From the NCBI GenBank assembly GCA_963762085.1, contig CAVXJD010000002.1, positions 62,001 to 126,000 of the forward strand: 64,000 bases of DNA. Direction: 5' to 3'. Made by a program: the position numbers and the translations under genes. This DNA is from DASQGA01 sp963762085. Lineage in GTDB: Bacteria > Actinomycetota > Thermoleophilia > Gaiellales > Gaiellaceae. The notes beneath the pieces were generated by a model. That model had not been told where the DNA came from. It did no database searches and saw only the letters and a program-made list of their open reading frames with translations. Each line of letters starts with the position of its first letter. Position 1 is the first letter of the stretch. Of the stretch, positions 15,619 to 23,912 are shown one piece after another.

Positions 15619-17002
15619 GGTAGAGCACCCGAGTCCCTGACTCGAGCCGCTCCGAGCGCTCGACCTCGAACACTTCGGAGAGCGCGCGCTCGAAGGACTC
15701 CTGCGTGTAGTCGTCGTGCGTGCCCTCGCGCTTGCGCGCAAGGAGTCGCGCCGCCATCGGGTCGTCCGGAGTCGGGAACTCGATCACCACCTCAGTGCCG
15801 AGCCCGCGAAGCCAGCCAAGGAACTCCCGCACGGGGACGTTCGAGCCGATCGCGACATGGTGGACCAGCGCCAGGCAGAGCGTCAGATCGGGCGTGCCGC
15901 GCTCGGGCAGGGTCTGACGCTCCTTGCCGCGCCACCCGAGACCCGGAGAAGGGTCGGCGATGTTCATGACGAGGGGCAAGATCGTCTTCGAGCCCTCTTC
16001 GCGGAGCGATCGATAAAGAGCGTCGACCACCGCCTGGTCGGCGTCGATCGCAAGGGCATGGTCCGCGTGCTCCGCCGCGATCCGCGTATAGCGACCGTCG
16101 TTGGCTCCGATGTCCCAGACCAGGCGGCGCCGCCGCGACGAGGCGGCCTCCCTGACGAACGCCGCCTTCCGCTCGGCGTCCGCGTCCGTGTAAGTGTTCT
16201 GGGCTCCGTACCCGGTCCAGGCTGTGGCGCCCGGTTGCCACTCGAGGCGCTCGACCAGGCGCGTGAGCCCGCGGACGTTCGCGCGGATCAGCTCGGTCTT
16301 GAAGCCCGCCTTCTTGAGCTCTCCCTTCACGTCTTTCGAGGAGTCCGCGTAGCGGCGCTCGAGGCGAGCATGCAGGGCAACATGCGTGAGGACGCCGCGC
16401 CGGAGCAGATCGCGGGCAGAGAACATGCGGCGGGCCTGCACGGGGGAAATCCCGTCGATCGCACCGCGAAGGAGCGGCAGATACTCGATCCCCTTGTAGG
16501 CCTGGAGAAGCAGCGGGTAGAGGAAGAGCATGCAGAACTGCCGGTAGCCCGCCCAGGGCTCGCCCTCGCGAAGCTTCTCGAAGGAGCCCACGTCGATGAA
16601 AACGGGGGTCGTCCCCCGCCACTGGACGTTGTATGGCGACGCGTCTTTCAGCATGAGCCCCTCGCCGATCGCCTCGTCGAGCAGCGAGAGCTGGAGCAGG
16701 GCCGCATCTTTCAGCATCGAGAAAGGCCATTCGTACGGGTACGAGACGAACGGAATCGCCTCGTGGCGGAGGACGCCCGCCGCGCCCGCTCGGAGCTCGG
16801 CGGGTAAGGCCGTCCCGTCAGTCTCCTCCGTGCCGACCAGGCGGCCGTCGGCGACCGCGCGCTCGAAGAGGGAGCTCTCGGCCAGTGCCCGCCAGTCCTC
16901 GCGCCCCGTCGGGCTCAGTGTCCGGAGGACCGTCCCTCCGGCGACGACGACGCGGCTGTCCGGGTCCCGGAACGACCCGGGCTCGAACGCAGGCTCGACT
17001 AC
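15599..17002 (-). CDS. class I SAM-dependent methyltransferase with conserved N-terminal domain (non-canonical start)
   Basis: The SAM site lies in the C-terminal half (VWDIGANDGRYTRIAAEHAD), followed by LCLALVHHVAIG and VVIEFPTPDDPMA. The N-terminal half contains EAIPFVSYPYEWPFSMLKDA and LMLKDASPYNVQWRG...PVFIDVGSFE, which faintly resembles a kinase catalytic loop and DFG region. The first canonical start in frame is the ATG at 16717, in the middle of this conserved block. The frame is coding-like up to about 17002 (VVEPAFEPGSFRDPDSR), where a GTA codon overlaps the TAG stop of the small upstream gene by 4 bases and AAGGA lies 9 bases before it. I therefore extend the gene to 17002 (467 residues). 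The real initiation codon is unresolved. Confidence 0.8.
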   Translation of the reverse strand, partial: VVEPAFEPGSFRDPDSRVVVAGGTVLRTLSPTGREDWRALAESSLFERAVADGRLVGTEETDGTALPAELRAGAAGVLRHEAIPFVSYPYEWPFSMLKDAALLQLSLLDEAIGEGLMLKDASPYNVQWRGTTPVFIDVGSFEKLREGEPWAGYRQFCMLFLYPLLLQAYKGIEYLPLLRGAIDGISPVQARRMFSARDLLRRGVLTHVALHARLERRYADSSKDVKGELKKAGFKTELIRANVRGLTRLVERLEWQPGATAWTGYGAQNTYTDADAERKAAFVREAASSRRRRLVWDIGANDGRYTRIAAEHADHALAIDADQAVVDALYRSLREEGSKTILPLVMNIADPSPGLGWRGKERQTLPERGTPDLTLCLALVHHVAIGSNVPVREFLGWLRGLGTEVVIEFPTPDDPMAARLLARKREGTHDDYTQESFERALSEVFEVERSERLESGTRVLYRARPRV

Positions 17003-17160
17003 GGCCGGTCTTCCTTCTTCCGAATGTGCAGGAGCTCGAGAATTCGCCGCCAGAAGATGCGTCCGGCGACGGCTGCGGCCGCAACTCCGCCCACGATGGC
17101 CTGCAGGAGCATGCTCCCGGTACCCGGGTCGAGGTATGCCTGCACAGACTGTCCGATCAC
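16999..17160 (-). CDS. 53-residue YLDPGTGS-type single-pass membrane protein
   Basis: This short gene has a GTG start with a perfect AGGAGG eight bases upstream. The product begins VIGQSVQA, continues with the motif YLDPGTGSMLLQ (residues 9-20), then a single membrane helix (AIVGGVAAAAVAGRIFW), and ends in a basic tail LHIRKKEDRP. I know this small-protein type from many bacteria as an unnamed companion of surface-polysaccharide or sulfatase-like genes. Its stop overlaps the presumed start of the methyltransferase gene, so it is the first gene of a three-gene operon. The molecular role is unknown. Confidence 0.85.
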   Translation of the reverse strand: MIGQSVQAYLDPGTGSMLLQAIVGGVAAAAVAGRIFWRRILELLHIRKKEDRP

Positions 17161-17273
17161 CGCAAAACCCTCCTGGAATACGACCCGGGCGACCCTAGCA
17201 GACGGTGAAGGTCTGCTTCCCCACCCGCTACGGTGCCGCCCGCTCGCTCGCTAGCATGTTGCGGCGAGAGCAG

Positions 17274-17346
17274 GCCCCCGTCGTCTAGTGGCCTAGGATG
17301 CCGCCCTCTCACGGCGGTGACACCGGTTCGAACCCGGTCGGGGGTA
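17274..17346 (+). tRNA. tRNA-Glu (anticodon CUC)
   Basis: It folds as a cloverleaf with acceptor GCCCCCG/CGGGGGT (G1-U72 wobble), anticodon stem CCGCC/GGCGG around loop CTCTCAC, and T-arm ACCGG-TTCGAAC-CCGGT. Anticodon CTC reads the glutamate codon GAG. No CCA is encoded. A TAGCAT element at 17252-17257 may be its -10 box. The cognate synthetase gene gltX lies 2 kb downstream. Confidence 0.95.
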
Positions 17347-17403
17347 TCGACAGCCTGACTCAGCGCCCGTAGCCATCCGGGCCGCCCCGCTATCGTCGGG
17401 TGC

Positions 17404-18408
17404 ATGGACGATGTCCGGTCGTTCGTCGATGCGTGCCAGGCCTTCTTCAGCCATCTGGCGGCCGTGTCGTGGACGGCGCTCGTTTTCGCCGTCGCGCTGC
17501 ATCTCCTGAAGCTCGTCTTCCGCGTCCGCGCATGGCAGAACATCCTGCACGCCTCGTATCCCGAGACGCGCATCCGGTACCGCGACGTGTTCGGCTCGTA
17601 CGTCGCCGGCGTCGGCGTGAACTCCATCACGCCCGCTCGCGGCGGCGACCTCGTGAAGCTCTACCTCCTGAAGCACCGGGTGCAGGGATCGAGCTATCCG
17701 ACGCTCGGATCCACGCTGATCGTCGAGACGCTCTTCGATGCGGTCCTGGCCGGGAGCCTCCTCGTCTGGGCGATCCAGCAGGGCGTCCTGCCTGGTGTTC
17801 CCGATCTGCCGCGCCTTCCCGCCTTCGACTGGAGGTTCGCGATCGAGCATCCGACGGCGGCAGCGTTCATCGGCTGCTTGCTGCTTGCAAGCGCGGTCCT
17901 CCTGGCCGGCTGGGCGTCCACCCATGTCGATGCGCTTCGCGAGAAGCTCGCCCTCGGGTTCGTGGCGCTCAAGGACCGCGAGGCCTTTCTCCGCGGCGTC
18001 GTCTCCTGGCAGGCCGCGAGCTGGGTTGCCCGCTTCGCCGCGGTCTACTTCTTCCTGCGGGCGTTCCACATCGAGGCGACCCTCGGGACGGCGCTCACCG
18101 TGCTGGTCGTCCAGAGCCTCTCGACGCTCCTACCCTTCACTCCGGGTGGAGCTGGTGCCCAACAAGCCGTTCTCGTTTTCGCCCTCGCAGGCAGCGGGAG
18201 CACGAGCGCACTGCTCTCGTTCAGCGTCGGCATGCAGGTCGCCACTGTGCTCGCGAACGTGGTCGTCGGCTTCGCTGCGATCGCCCTGATGCTTGGAACG
18301 CTTCGCTGGCGCTCGCGGGTGCAAGCGGATAACGAAGCGGCTAGGGCCGAGGCAGCGGCCGCCCCGGAGCCAGCCGGTGCGCGATCTCCCCCAGTTCCTC
18401 CAGGGTGA
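17404..18408 (+). CDS. flippase-like / lysylphosphatidylglycerol synthase membrane-domain protein
   Basis: This is a 334-residue integral membrane protein with about eight hydrophobic helices, of the AglD/UPF0104 type. Visible family segments are FRVRAWQNILHA, YVAGVGVNSITPARGGDLVKLYLL and the late LLPFTPGGAGAQQAVLV. Members act in lipid or isoprenoid-linked substrate handling, with MprF as the best-known relative. There is no C-terminal aminoacyl-transferase domain, so it is not a full MprF. The ATG start is 57 bases after tRNA-Glu. Its 3' end overlaps the convergent receiver gene by 68 bases. Confidence 0.82.
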   Translation: MDDVRSFVDACQAFFSHLAAVSWTALVFAVALHLLKLVFRVRAWQNILHASYPETRIRYRDVFGSYVAGVGVNSITPARGGDLVKLYLLKHRVQGSSYPTLGSTLIVETLFDAVLAGSLLVWAIQQGVLPGVPDLPRLPAFDWRFAIEHPTAAAFIGCLLLASAVLLAGWASTHVDALREKLALGFVALKDREAFLRGVVSWQAASWVARFAAVYFFLRAFHIEATLGTALTVLVVQSLSTLLPFTPGGAGAQQAVLVFALAGSGSTSALLSFSVGMQVATVLANVVVGFAAIALMLGTLRWRSRVQADNEAARAEAAAAPEPAGARSPPVPPG

Positions 18409-18724
18409 ACGGCTTCGAGAGCACGCCGTCGGCCAGCGATGCGTCCTCCGCAGCCACGCGCACGCTGCCGGTGAAGAAGGCGATGGCCAGCCCGGGGTGC
18501 GACTGGCGCAGTCGCTCGGCCACCTCCAGCCCGTTATCGGCACCGAGGTGGATGTCGAGCAGAATCAGCGAGACCGGCTCGCGCGCGAGTGCGTCTTCGA
18601 TCTCCGCAGCGCTCTTCGCCTCGATGACCCGGTAACCGTCGAAGCCGAGGTTGACGCTGCAGAGCATCCTGAGGGCCGGATCGTCGTCCGCGACGAGTAT
18701 GGTCGCCTGGCCCCCCCGGTCCAT
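18341..18724 (-). CDS. stand-alone response-regulator receiver protein
   Basis: This is a 127-residue CheY-like receiver. Acidic pocket residues are in ILVADDDPALR, the phospho-acceptor is Asp57 in LILLDIHLG, the switch Thr is in IAFFTGS, and the conserved Lys is in LSKPFTLEEL. The ATG at 18724 is chosen because the longer frame upstream reads into the antisense of the next gene. There is no output domain. The last 68 bases overlap the convergent membrane-protein gene, and that overlap encodes the Arg/Pro tail of this protein. Confidence 0.88.
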   Translation of the reverse strand: MDRGGQATILVADDDPALRMLCSVNLGFDGYRVIEAKSAAEIEDALAREPVSLILLDIHLGADNGLEVAERLRQSHPGLAIAFFTGSVRVAAEDASLADGVLSKPFTLEELGEIAHRLAPGRPLPRP

Positions 18725-18769
18725 GCCGTCGAGTGTAGCGCCGGCGTAGCGGCGGTATGATCGCGGCGC

Positions 18770-19360
18770 ATGGAGAGGACGCTCAGGAGCACGGAGCGGC
18801 GTGACTACGCAAGCGCGGTCGCCGATCTCTGGGACAGCCTGGCCGATGCCCTCCTGCACCTCGAGCGAATCGCGGAGGCCGGCCCGGACTTCGTCCGCGA
18901 GGATGCCGTGGACGAATTGCCGCCACTCCAGTACACGCTGCACACGGCGTCGGAGCTCGCGCTCGGGATCGATCCGCCCCGCGGCGCCGAGGTGATTCAC
19001 GAAGAGCTCGTGGACTCGCTCGCGCACGCCCGCGACGCGACCGCGCAGGTCGCCGTGGGGCTTTCGGACGGCGACGAGGAGCTCGTCGAGCGCTCACTCC
19101 CCGAATGGCGCGGAGCGCTTTTCCGGGTTCGCCTCGCGCGCCTGCGTGCGCTCGAGCGCCTATCCGTCCCGATCCGCTCCGAGGAGCCGGCCGCCCTTTC
19201 GGAGCCGGCGAACGGATCCGCCGCCGCCGCGATCGCCGCAACCACCCTGGTCGTCGTGGGCGCGCTTCTCTTCACTTCGGGCGCCGTGCTCGCGGCCTGG
19301 CCGGTCTGGGCAGCGGGCCTGGCCCTCTTCGCGAGCGGCTTCGTCCTCTTTCGGCCCTAG
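18770..19360 (+). CDS. hypothetical protein with two C-terminal membrane helices
   Basis: This 196-residue protein has an acidic, helical N-terminal domain (about 1-145) with no cysteine or recognisable motif. A hinge follows, and then a hydrophobic hairpin (AAAIAATTLVVVGALLFTSGAV and AAWPVWAAGLALFASGFVLF). The domain order suggests a cytoplasmic sensor or adaptor tethered by a C-terminal anchor. The ATG start lies 45 bases from the divergent receiver gene start, so the two share a promoter region and could be functionally linked. The family is not recognised. Confidence 0.68.
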   Translation: MERTLRSTERRDYASAVADLWDSLADALLHLERIAEAGPDFVREDAVDELPPLQYTLHTASELALGIDPPRGAEVIHEELVDSLAHARDATAQVAVGLSDGDEELVERSLPEWRGALFRVRLARLRALERLSVPIRSEEPAALSEPANGSAAAAIAATTLVVVGALLFTSGAVLAAWPVWAAGLALFASGFVLFRP

Positions 19361-19363
19361 CAG

Positions 19364-20623
19364 CTAGCGGCCGAGACCAGCGTCGATCCGAGCGAGGGTC
19401 TCCTCGCGTCCGAGCAGCTCGATCGACTCGAAGAGGCCCGGTGAGATCTTCGATCCCGTGACGGCGACCCGAACCGGCTGAAAGGCTTCGCGGGGCTTCA
19501 GGCCGAGGCGCTCGGCCAGGCCTCGGAGCTCGGACTCGATCGACTCCCGGTTCCAGGGCTTCAGGGTCGCGAGGGCCTCTCGCGCAGCCTTGAGCATCGG
19601 CTCGGCACCCTCCAAGAGCTCACGAGGTGGCTCGACCCGATGGAAGAGGAAGCCTGCGAACTCCGGAAACTGGCCCAGGGTCGCGATCTTCTCCTGGACG
19701 AGCGGCGCGGCGGCCCGGATCGCCGCTTCGTCGCCATCGAAGCCGATCTCACGGAGGTAGGCGACCAGCACGTCGGCGTAGTCCCCCGGGGGCAACGCGC
19801 GGAGGTAGACACCGTTCAGATGCTCGAGCTTCGCGTAATCGAAGATGGCCGAGCTCGACCCCACCCGCTCGAGCGTGAAGCGCTCTACGAGCTCTTCGGT
19901 CGACATGATCTCCGTGTGGTCGTCGTAGCTCCAGCCGAGGAGAGCGAGGTAGTTGACCAGAGCCGGCGGAATGTAGCCGGCGGCCCGGAACTCCGCGACA
20001 GAAACGGCTCCGTGCCGCTTCGAAAGCTTCTGCCCGTCCGGCCCGAAGATCATGGCGAGGTGGGCGTAGACCGGAATCTCGGCGCCGAGCGCTTCAAGCA
20101 CGCGGACCTGCTTCGGCGTATTGGAGATGTGGTCGTCACCTCGGATCACGTGAGTGATCCCGTCGAGCCAGTCCTCGAGCGGCGACGCGAAGTTGTACGT
20201 CGGGCGCCCGTCGGCGCGAACGAGCACGAGGTCTTCCAGCTTCTCGTTCGGGAACTCGATCCGGCCCCGAATCGCGTCGTCCCAGGCCGTCACCCCTTCG
20301 TCGGGCATCCGGATCCGGATGGCGCCGTCCTCCTCGTACGCCTTGCCTTCCTCGACCAGGCGCGCCGCCTCCTGCTTGCAGCGCTCCAGGCGGTCGAGCT
20401 GGAACGTCGGCTCCCCATCCCAGCCGAGCCCGAGCCACCTGAGCGACTCCAGGATGTGGTCGGTCGCCTCGGCGACTTCCCGGCCGGTGTCCGTGTTCTC
20501 GATCCTGAGCAAGAACTCCCCGCCCTCGTGTCGAGCGAACAGCCAGTTGAAGAGGGCCGTGTGGACTCCCCCGATGTGAAGGAAGCCGGTCGGGCTAGGC
20601 GCGAAGCGAGCTCTCACAGACAT
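19364..20623 (-). CDS. gltX: glutamyl-tRNA synthetase
   Basis: This class I synthetase charges tRNA-Glu. The N-terminus RFAPSPTGFLHIGGVHTAL contains the HIGH signature as HIGG, and the KMSKS signature appears as KLSKRHG. The C-terminal anticodon-binding part includes PREAFQPVRVAVTGSKISPGL. The length of 419 residues is shorter than the common 460-490, mostly through a compact anticodon region. The ATG at 20623 is chosen because the sequence upstream is antisense to endonuclease IV. Since tRNA-Gln is present and no glutaminyl-tRNA synthetase is seen, a non-discriminating role with GatCAB is possible but cannot be judged here. Confidence 0.96.
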   Translation of the reverse strand: MSVRARFAPSPTGFLHIGGVHTALFNWLFARHEGGEFLLRIENTDTGREVAEATDHILESLRWLGLGWDGEPTFQLDRLERCKQEAARLVEEGKAYEEDGAIRIRMPDEGVTAWDDAIRGRIEFPNEKLEDLVLVRADGRPTYNFASPLEDWLDGITHVIRGDDHISNTPKQVRVLEALGAEIPVYAHLAMIFGPDGQKLSKRHGAVSVAEFRAAGYIPPALVNYLALLGWSYDDHTEIMSTEELVERFTLERVGSSSAIFDYAKLEHLNGVYLRALPPGDYADVLVAYLREIGFDGDEAAIRAAAPLVQEKIATLGQFPEFAGFLFHRVEPPRELLEGAEPMLKAAREALATLKPWNRESIESELRGLAERLGLKPREAFQPVRVAVTGSKISPGLFESIELLGREETLARIDAGLGR

Positions 20624-20644
20624 AGGGGTGTCTAGGCTAGCCGG

Positions 20645-21508
20645 ATGCTCCTCGGGGCTCACGTTTCGACGGCGGGCGGGATCTTCACGGCGATCGACCG
20701 GATCGAGAGCTTCGGCGGCGACGCCGTCCAGCTCTTCACCCAAAGCCCCCGCGCGTGGCGGCCGACGAACCACGACCCGGCGCACTTCGAGCGCTTCAAA
20801 GAGCGCCGTGCCGAAGCGGAAGTGGGCGCCGTTCTCTGTCACGCGCTCTACCTCGTCAATCTCGCGAGCCCGAAGCCGGACGTTCACGAGAAGTCCGTGG
20901 CCTCACTCCTGAACACGATCGACGTCGCCTGCGCCATCGAGGCCGACGGCGTTGTCTTCCACGTCGGGTCGCACCTCGGAGCCGGCTTCGAGGCCGGTCT
21001 CGAGCGGGCCGTGCCCGCACTTCACCAGGGGCTCGAGCGCTGCTCGGAGACAACCTGGCTCCTGATCGAGAACTCCGCCGGCGCAGGCGGAACGATCGGG
21101 CGTTCGATCGACGAGCTTTGCCTCCTCGTCGAGGCGCTCGACGCGCATCCTCGAGTGGGCGTCTGCCTCGACACATGCCACCTCTGGGTCTCGGGGGTGG
21201 ACGTCACCGACCGGGCCGTACTCGACTCGACGCTGGCCGAACTCGACGCGCGGATCGGACTCGACCGACTACGCGCCCTGCACGTGAACGACACGAACGA
21301 GCCGCTCGCCTCGAACCGGGACCGCCATGCGAACGTCGGCGAAGGCGTCCTCGGGGAAAAGCTCACGGTCTTCCTCGGCCACCCGCTCTTGCAGGGCCTA
21401 CCGGCGGTGCTAGAGACCCCAGGAAAGGATGGGCACGGCCCGGATGCAGACGACGTGAGCGCGCTCAAGGCGCTGCAGGCACGGGCAGTCGAAAGTGCGT
21501 CCGGCTAG
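20645..21508 (+). CDS. nfo: endonuclease IV (AP endonuclease)
   Basis: This 287-residue TIM-barrel, zinc-dependent AP endonuclease acts in base excision repair. It begins LLGAHVSTAGGI as expected, with metal ligands spread through VVFHVGSHLGAG, LLIENSAGAGGT, GVCLDTCHLWVSG and LHVNDTNEPLASNRDRHANVGEG. The length matches the family. It is divergent from gltX with only 21 bases between the starts, so promoters must lie inside the neighbouring coding sequences. Its stop overlaps the convergent gene by 4 bases. Confidence 0.96.
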   Translation: MLLGAHVSTAGGIFTAIDRIESFGGDAVQLFTQSPRAWRPTNHDPAHFERFKERRAEAEVGAVLCHALYLVNLASPKPDVHEKSVASLLNTIDVACAIEADGVVFHVGSHLGAGFEAGLERAVPALHQGLERCSETTWLLIENSAGAGGTIGRSIDELCLLVEALDAHPRVGVCLDTCHLWVSGVDVTDRAVLDSTLAELDARIGLDRLRALHVNDTNEPLASNRDRHANVGEGVLGEKLTVFLGHPLLQGLPAVLETPGKDGHGPDADDVSALKALQARAVESASG

Positions 21509-21933
21509 TCGGCCGGGATCCGGGCGATGACCCGGAACGAGGGCGCGCCCTCCGGAAGCTCCCAGAACTCCGGGTTCACGCACCCGAGCTCGCCGGCACG
21601 GCTTTCGTAACAGTCGGTCACCTCGGCTCGGCACATCGGGAGTGGCTGGCGGACTGCCTTCACGGCTCCGAAGCCTCCCGGCCGCGCCTCCGCCTCATGG
21701 AGAACGTCGACATCGATCTCGACCTCGTAGACCTTCTGCATGCATCCGATGTACCGGTGTCCCCACTCCTCGTACGCATAGACGAAGGGGCACGCGCCCT
21801 CGATGCAAGCGGCGGGATAGACGACCTTGTCGCAGTGGACCTCGCACCGTCGGCACTCGGTCTCCTCCTGCGGCCGGAGCGGCAGCAAGGCGCCCTCGGC
21901 GAGTCGTCGTTGCATACCCGGATTGTTGGTCAA
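21505..21933 (-). CDS. conserved cysteine-rich protein of unknown function
   Basis: This 142-residue soluble protein has a cysteine-rich first half: ECRRCEVHCDKVVYPAACIEGACPFVYAYE and IGCMQKVYEVEID, then MCRAEVTDCYES and LGCVNPEFWELPEG. The spacing suggests metal binding or disulfides, but no named zinc-finger type fits. The TTG at 21933 is chosen because GGGGAGG lies 7 bases upstream. The ATG at 21915 and the TTG at 21951 lack such a site. The gene is convergent with nfo (4-base overlap). The function is unknown. Confidence 0.72.
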   Translation of the reverse strand: MTNNPGMQRRLAEGALLPLRPQEETECRRCEVHCDKVVYPAACIEGACPFVYAYEEWGHRYIGCMQKVYEVEIDVDVLHEAEARPGGFGAVKAVRQPLPMCRAEVTDCYESRAGELGCVNPEFWELPEGAPSFRVIARIPAD

Positions 21934-21990
21934 AGACGAGCCTCCCCGCAAGTCTTGACATGAGCCTCCGGGCGGTGTAGGAGCCGCTCC

Positions 21991-22716
21991 CTAGAGCTCG
22001 CCGATCAGTCGCCGCACGATGTTCAGCACGTCCATCTGCGTGAAAGCTTGGAAGTCGGGTTCCGGGCCGTCGGCATCGTCCGCCCGGAACCAGACGGCTT
22101 GCACGGTCCGCATCCCGAGGCTCGCCGCACCGGCGATGTCGGCCTCGAGGCTGTCGCCCACGAAGAGTGCCCGCCCCGGCTCGACGCCAAGCCGTTCGAG
22201 GGCGGTTCGAAAGATGAGGGGGTCGGGTTTTCGGCGCCCGACCTCCGAGGAGAACACGGCCACGTCGAGGCGCTCGACAAGGCCCATCCGGCCGAGGTCC
22301 CGATGAAGGAGCTCGGGCGGATCGAACGCATTCGAGACGAGGCCTAGCTTGAGCCCTCTGCCTCGGAGGCTCTCCAGGAGCGCATGGGTTGAGTCGCCCA
22401 TTTCCCGCGCCGGTGACCACGCATCGTGCTCCGCCTCGAGGAAGCGACCCAGCTCGTCGTCCGTGAGCTCGATGTCGAAGCCTGCCAGGAGCTCGCGGAT
22501 CAGGCCCGGGTACTCGATCTCCTCGACGGTGCCGGGGACGAAGAGGAGCGGCAGATAGCCCTTGCGGAAGCGGGCGGCGGCATCCTCGTGGCCGGGCAGG
22601 TCGTCACGCCCCGTGGCCTGGAGTCCCGCCTCCCAGCCCGCCTCGAGGAGCGCCTCGTCGTAGGCGAAATGGAAAAGCGTGTCGCCCCAGTCGAAGAGCA
22701 CCGCGTCGAGGCCCAT
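21991..22716 (-). CDS. HAD-superfamily phosphatase
   Basis: This 241-residue HAD hydrolase has motif I FDWGDTLF (nucleophile Asp9, acid/base Asp12), motif II LVSNAFD, motif III Lys in GRRKPDPLIF and motif IV FVGDSLEADI. A helical cap lies between motifs I and II, so it belongs to subfamily I (phosphoglycolate phosphatase-like or pyrimidine nucleotidase-like). The ATG at 22716 is chosen because the upstream extension overlaps the divergent antiporter gene in a shadow frame. The substrate is not predictable. Confidence 0.9.
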   Translation of the reverse strand: MGLDAVLFDWGDTLFHFAYDEALLEAGWEAGLQATGRDDLPGHEDAAARFRKGYLPLLFVPGTVEEIEYPGLIRELLAGFDIELTDDELGRFLEAEHDAWSPAREMGDSTHALLESLRGRGLKLGLVSNAFDPPELLHRDLGRMGLVERLDVAVFSSEVGRRKPDPLIFRTALERLGVEPGRALFVGDSLEADIAGAASLGMRTVQAVWFRADDADGPEPDFQAFTQMDVLNIVRRLIGEL

Positions 22717-22741
22717 GGGCCAACTGTAGGCTCCGCGGTCG

Positions 22742-23779
22742 GTGACGCGGCGCATCCTCTTCGGCTTGCTCGGCCTCGGACCCGCTGTCGTCGTGCTCGA
22801 CTTGCTCGGCGCGTCCGACATGCTCCTCTTCGTCCTCGCGGCGGCGGCCCTCATCCCGCTCGCCTGGCTGATCGGCGAGGCGACCGAGCACGCGGCGCAT
22901 CACACCGGCCCGGGCGTCGGCGGCTTCCTGAATGCGACCTTCGGCAATGCGCCGGAGCTCATCATCGCGCTCTTCGCCGTCAACGAAGGGCTGACAGAGG
23001 TCGTGCGCGGCTCGCTTTCCGGGAGCGTGATCGGGAACCTCCTGTTGGTCCTCGGCTTCTCTCTGCTCTTCGGCGGCAAGGGGGAGCTCGATCGCGAGTC
23101 GAGCTTCATCTCCTTCGGCCTGGTCGGGCTCGCAACGCTCCTCTTCCTGATCCCCTCGATCCCGGGCTGGGACGGAGACCCGGAGCGCCATACGCTCGCC
23201 CGGCTCTCGCTCCCCGTCTCGATCTTCCTGCTCCTCGTCTACGTCGCCGTCACCTGGTACACGCTCAGGCGCCACCGCCAGCGGCACGTGGTCGACGAGT
23301 CGTCGACCTTCGACGCCTGGTCTTTTCCGGTCGCGCTGCTCGTGCTTGCCGGCGCCACGGTCGTGACAGCCTTTGTCGCGGAGATCCTCGTCCATACGCT
23401 CGAGACGTTTGCGGAGAAAGCTCATCTGACCGACTTCTTCGTGGCCGCAGTGATCGTCGCCATCGTCGGGAACGCCGCGGAGCACGGCGGCGCCGTCGTC
23501 GTGGCCGCACGCGGCAAGATCAAGCTCGCGGCCGAGATCGCGCTCGCCTCGAGCGCGCAAGTGGCTGTGTTCCTGATCCCTGCGGTCGCGCTCATCGCCT
23601 GGGCGATCGACCCGCTTGCACTCTCCTTCCGGCCCGTGGAGATCGCCGTGCTCGGAGGCTCAACCCTCTTCGCCGCCGCAGTCCTGTGGGAAGGGCGGTC
23701 GAGCCGGCTCCGGGGCGCCGCCCTGATCGTTGCCTACGTCGGCGCGGCCACCGCCTTCTTCCTCTCGGGCGATCGCTAG
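22742..23779 (+). CDS. calcium/proton antiporter (CaCA superfamily)
   Basis: This 345-residue protein has about 11 hydrophobic helices and the two inverted alpha-repeats of the family: GGFLNATFGNAPELIIALFAV and, in the second half, VAIVGNAAEHGGAVVVAARGK. The acidic residues in these repeats carry the cation. The sequence is typical of bacterial ChaA/CAX exchangers exporting Ca2+ in exchange for protons. The GTG start lies 25 bases from the divergent HAD gene. Confidence 0.93.
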   Translation: MTRRILFGLLGLGPAVVVLDLLGASDMLLFVLAAAALIPLAWLIGEATEHAAHHTGPGVGGFLNATFGNAPELIIALFAVNEGLTEVVRGSLSGSVIGNLLLVLGFSLLFGGKGELDRESSFISFGLVGLATLLFLIPSIPGWDGDPERHTLARLSLPVSIFLLLVYVAVTWYTLRRHRQRHVVDESSTFDAWSFPVALLVLAGATVVTAFVAEILVHTLETFAEKAHLTDFFVAAVIVAIVGNAAEHGGAVVVAARGKIKLAAEIALASSAQVAVFLIPAVALIAWAIDPLALSFRPVEIAVLGGSTLFAAAVLWEGRSSRLRGAALIVAYVGAATAFFLSGDR

Positions 23780-23912
23780 CTGGTCCGGGGCCGACGCCGT
23801 CAGCGCGCGTAGGGTTCGGTTAACCCCACGTGAAGGCTCGCGGTGGCCGCCTTGAATCGCGACCGCCGGGCTGTAACCCTGGAACGACCATCTCCCTGGA
23901 GGTTCTCTCGTA

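Noticed and set aside
21956..21984. TTGACA with TAGGAG 17 bases downstream on the plus strand
   Set aside because: The -10 is poor and no plus-strand gene follows for 750 bases, so it is probably chance.
23812..23827. GGGTT/AACCC inverted repeat with GGTTAACC palindrome before the ABC operon
   Set aside because: The stem is only 5 bp. There is no T tract and no link to a known regulator, so it is too weak to call.
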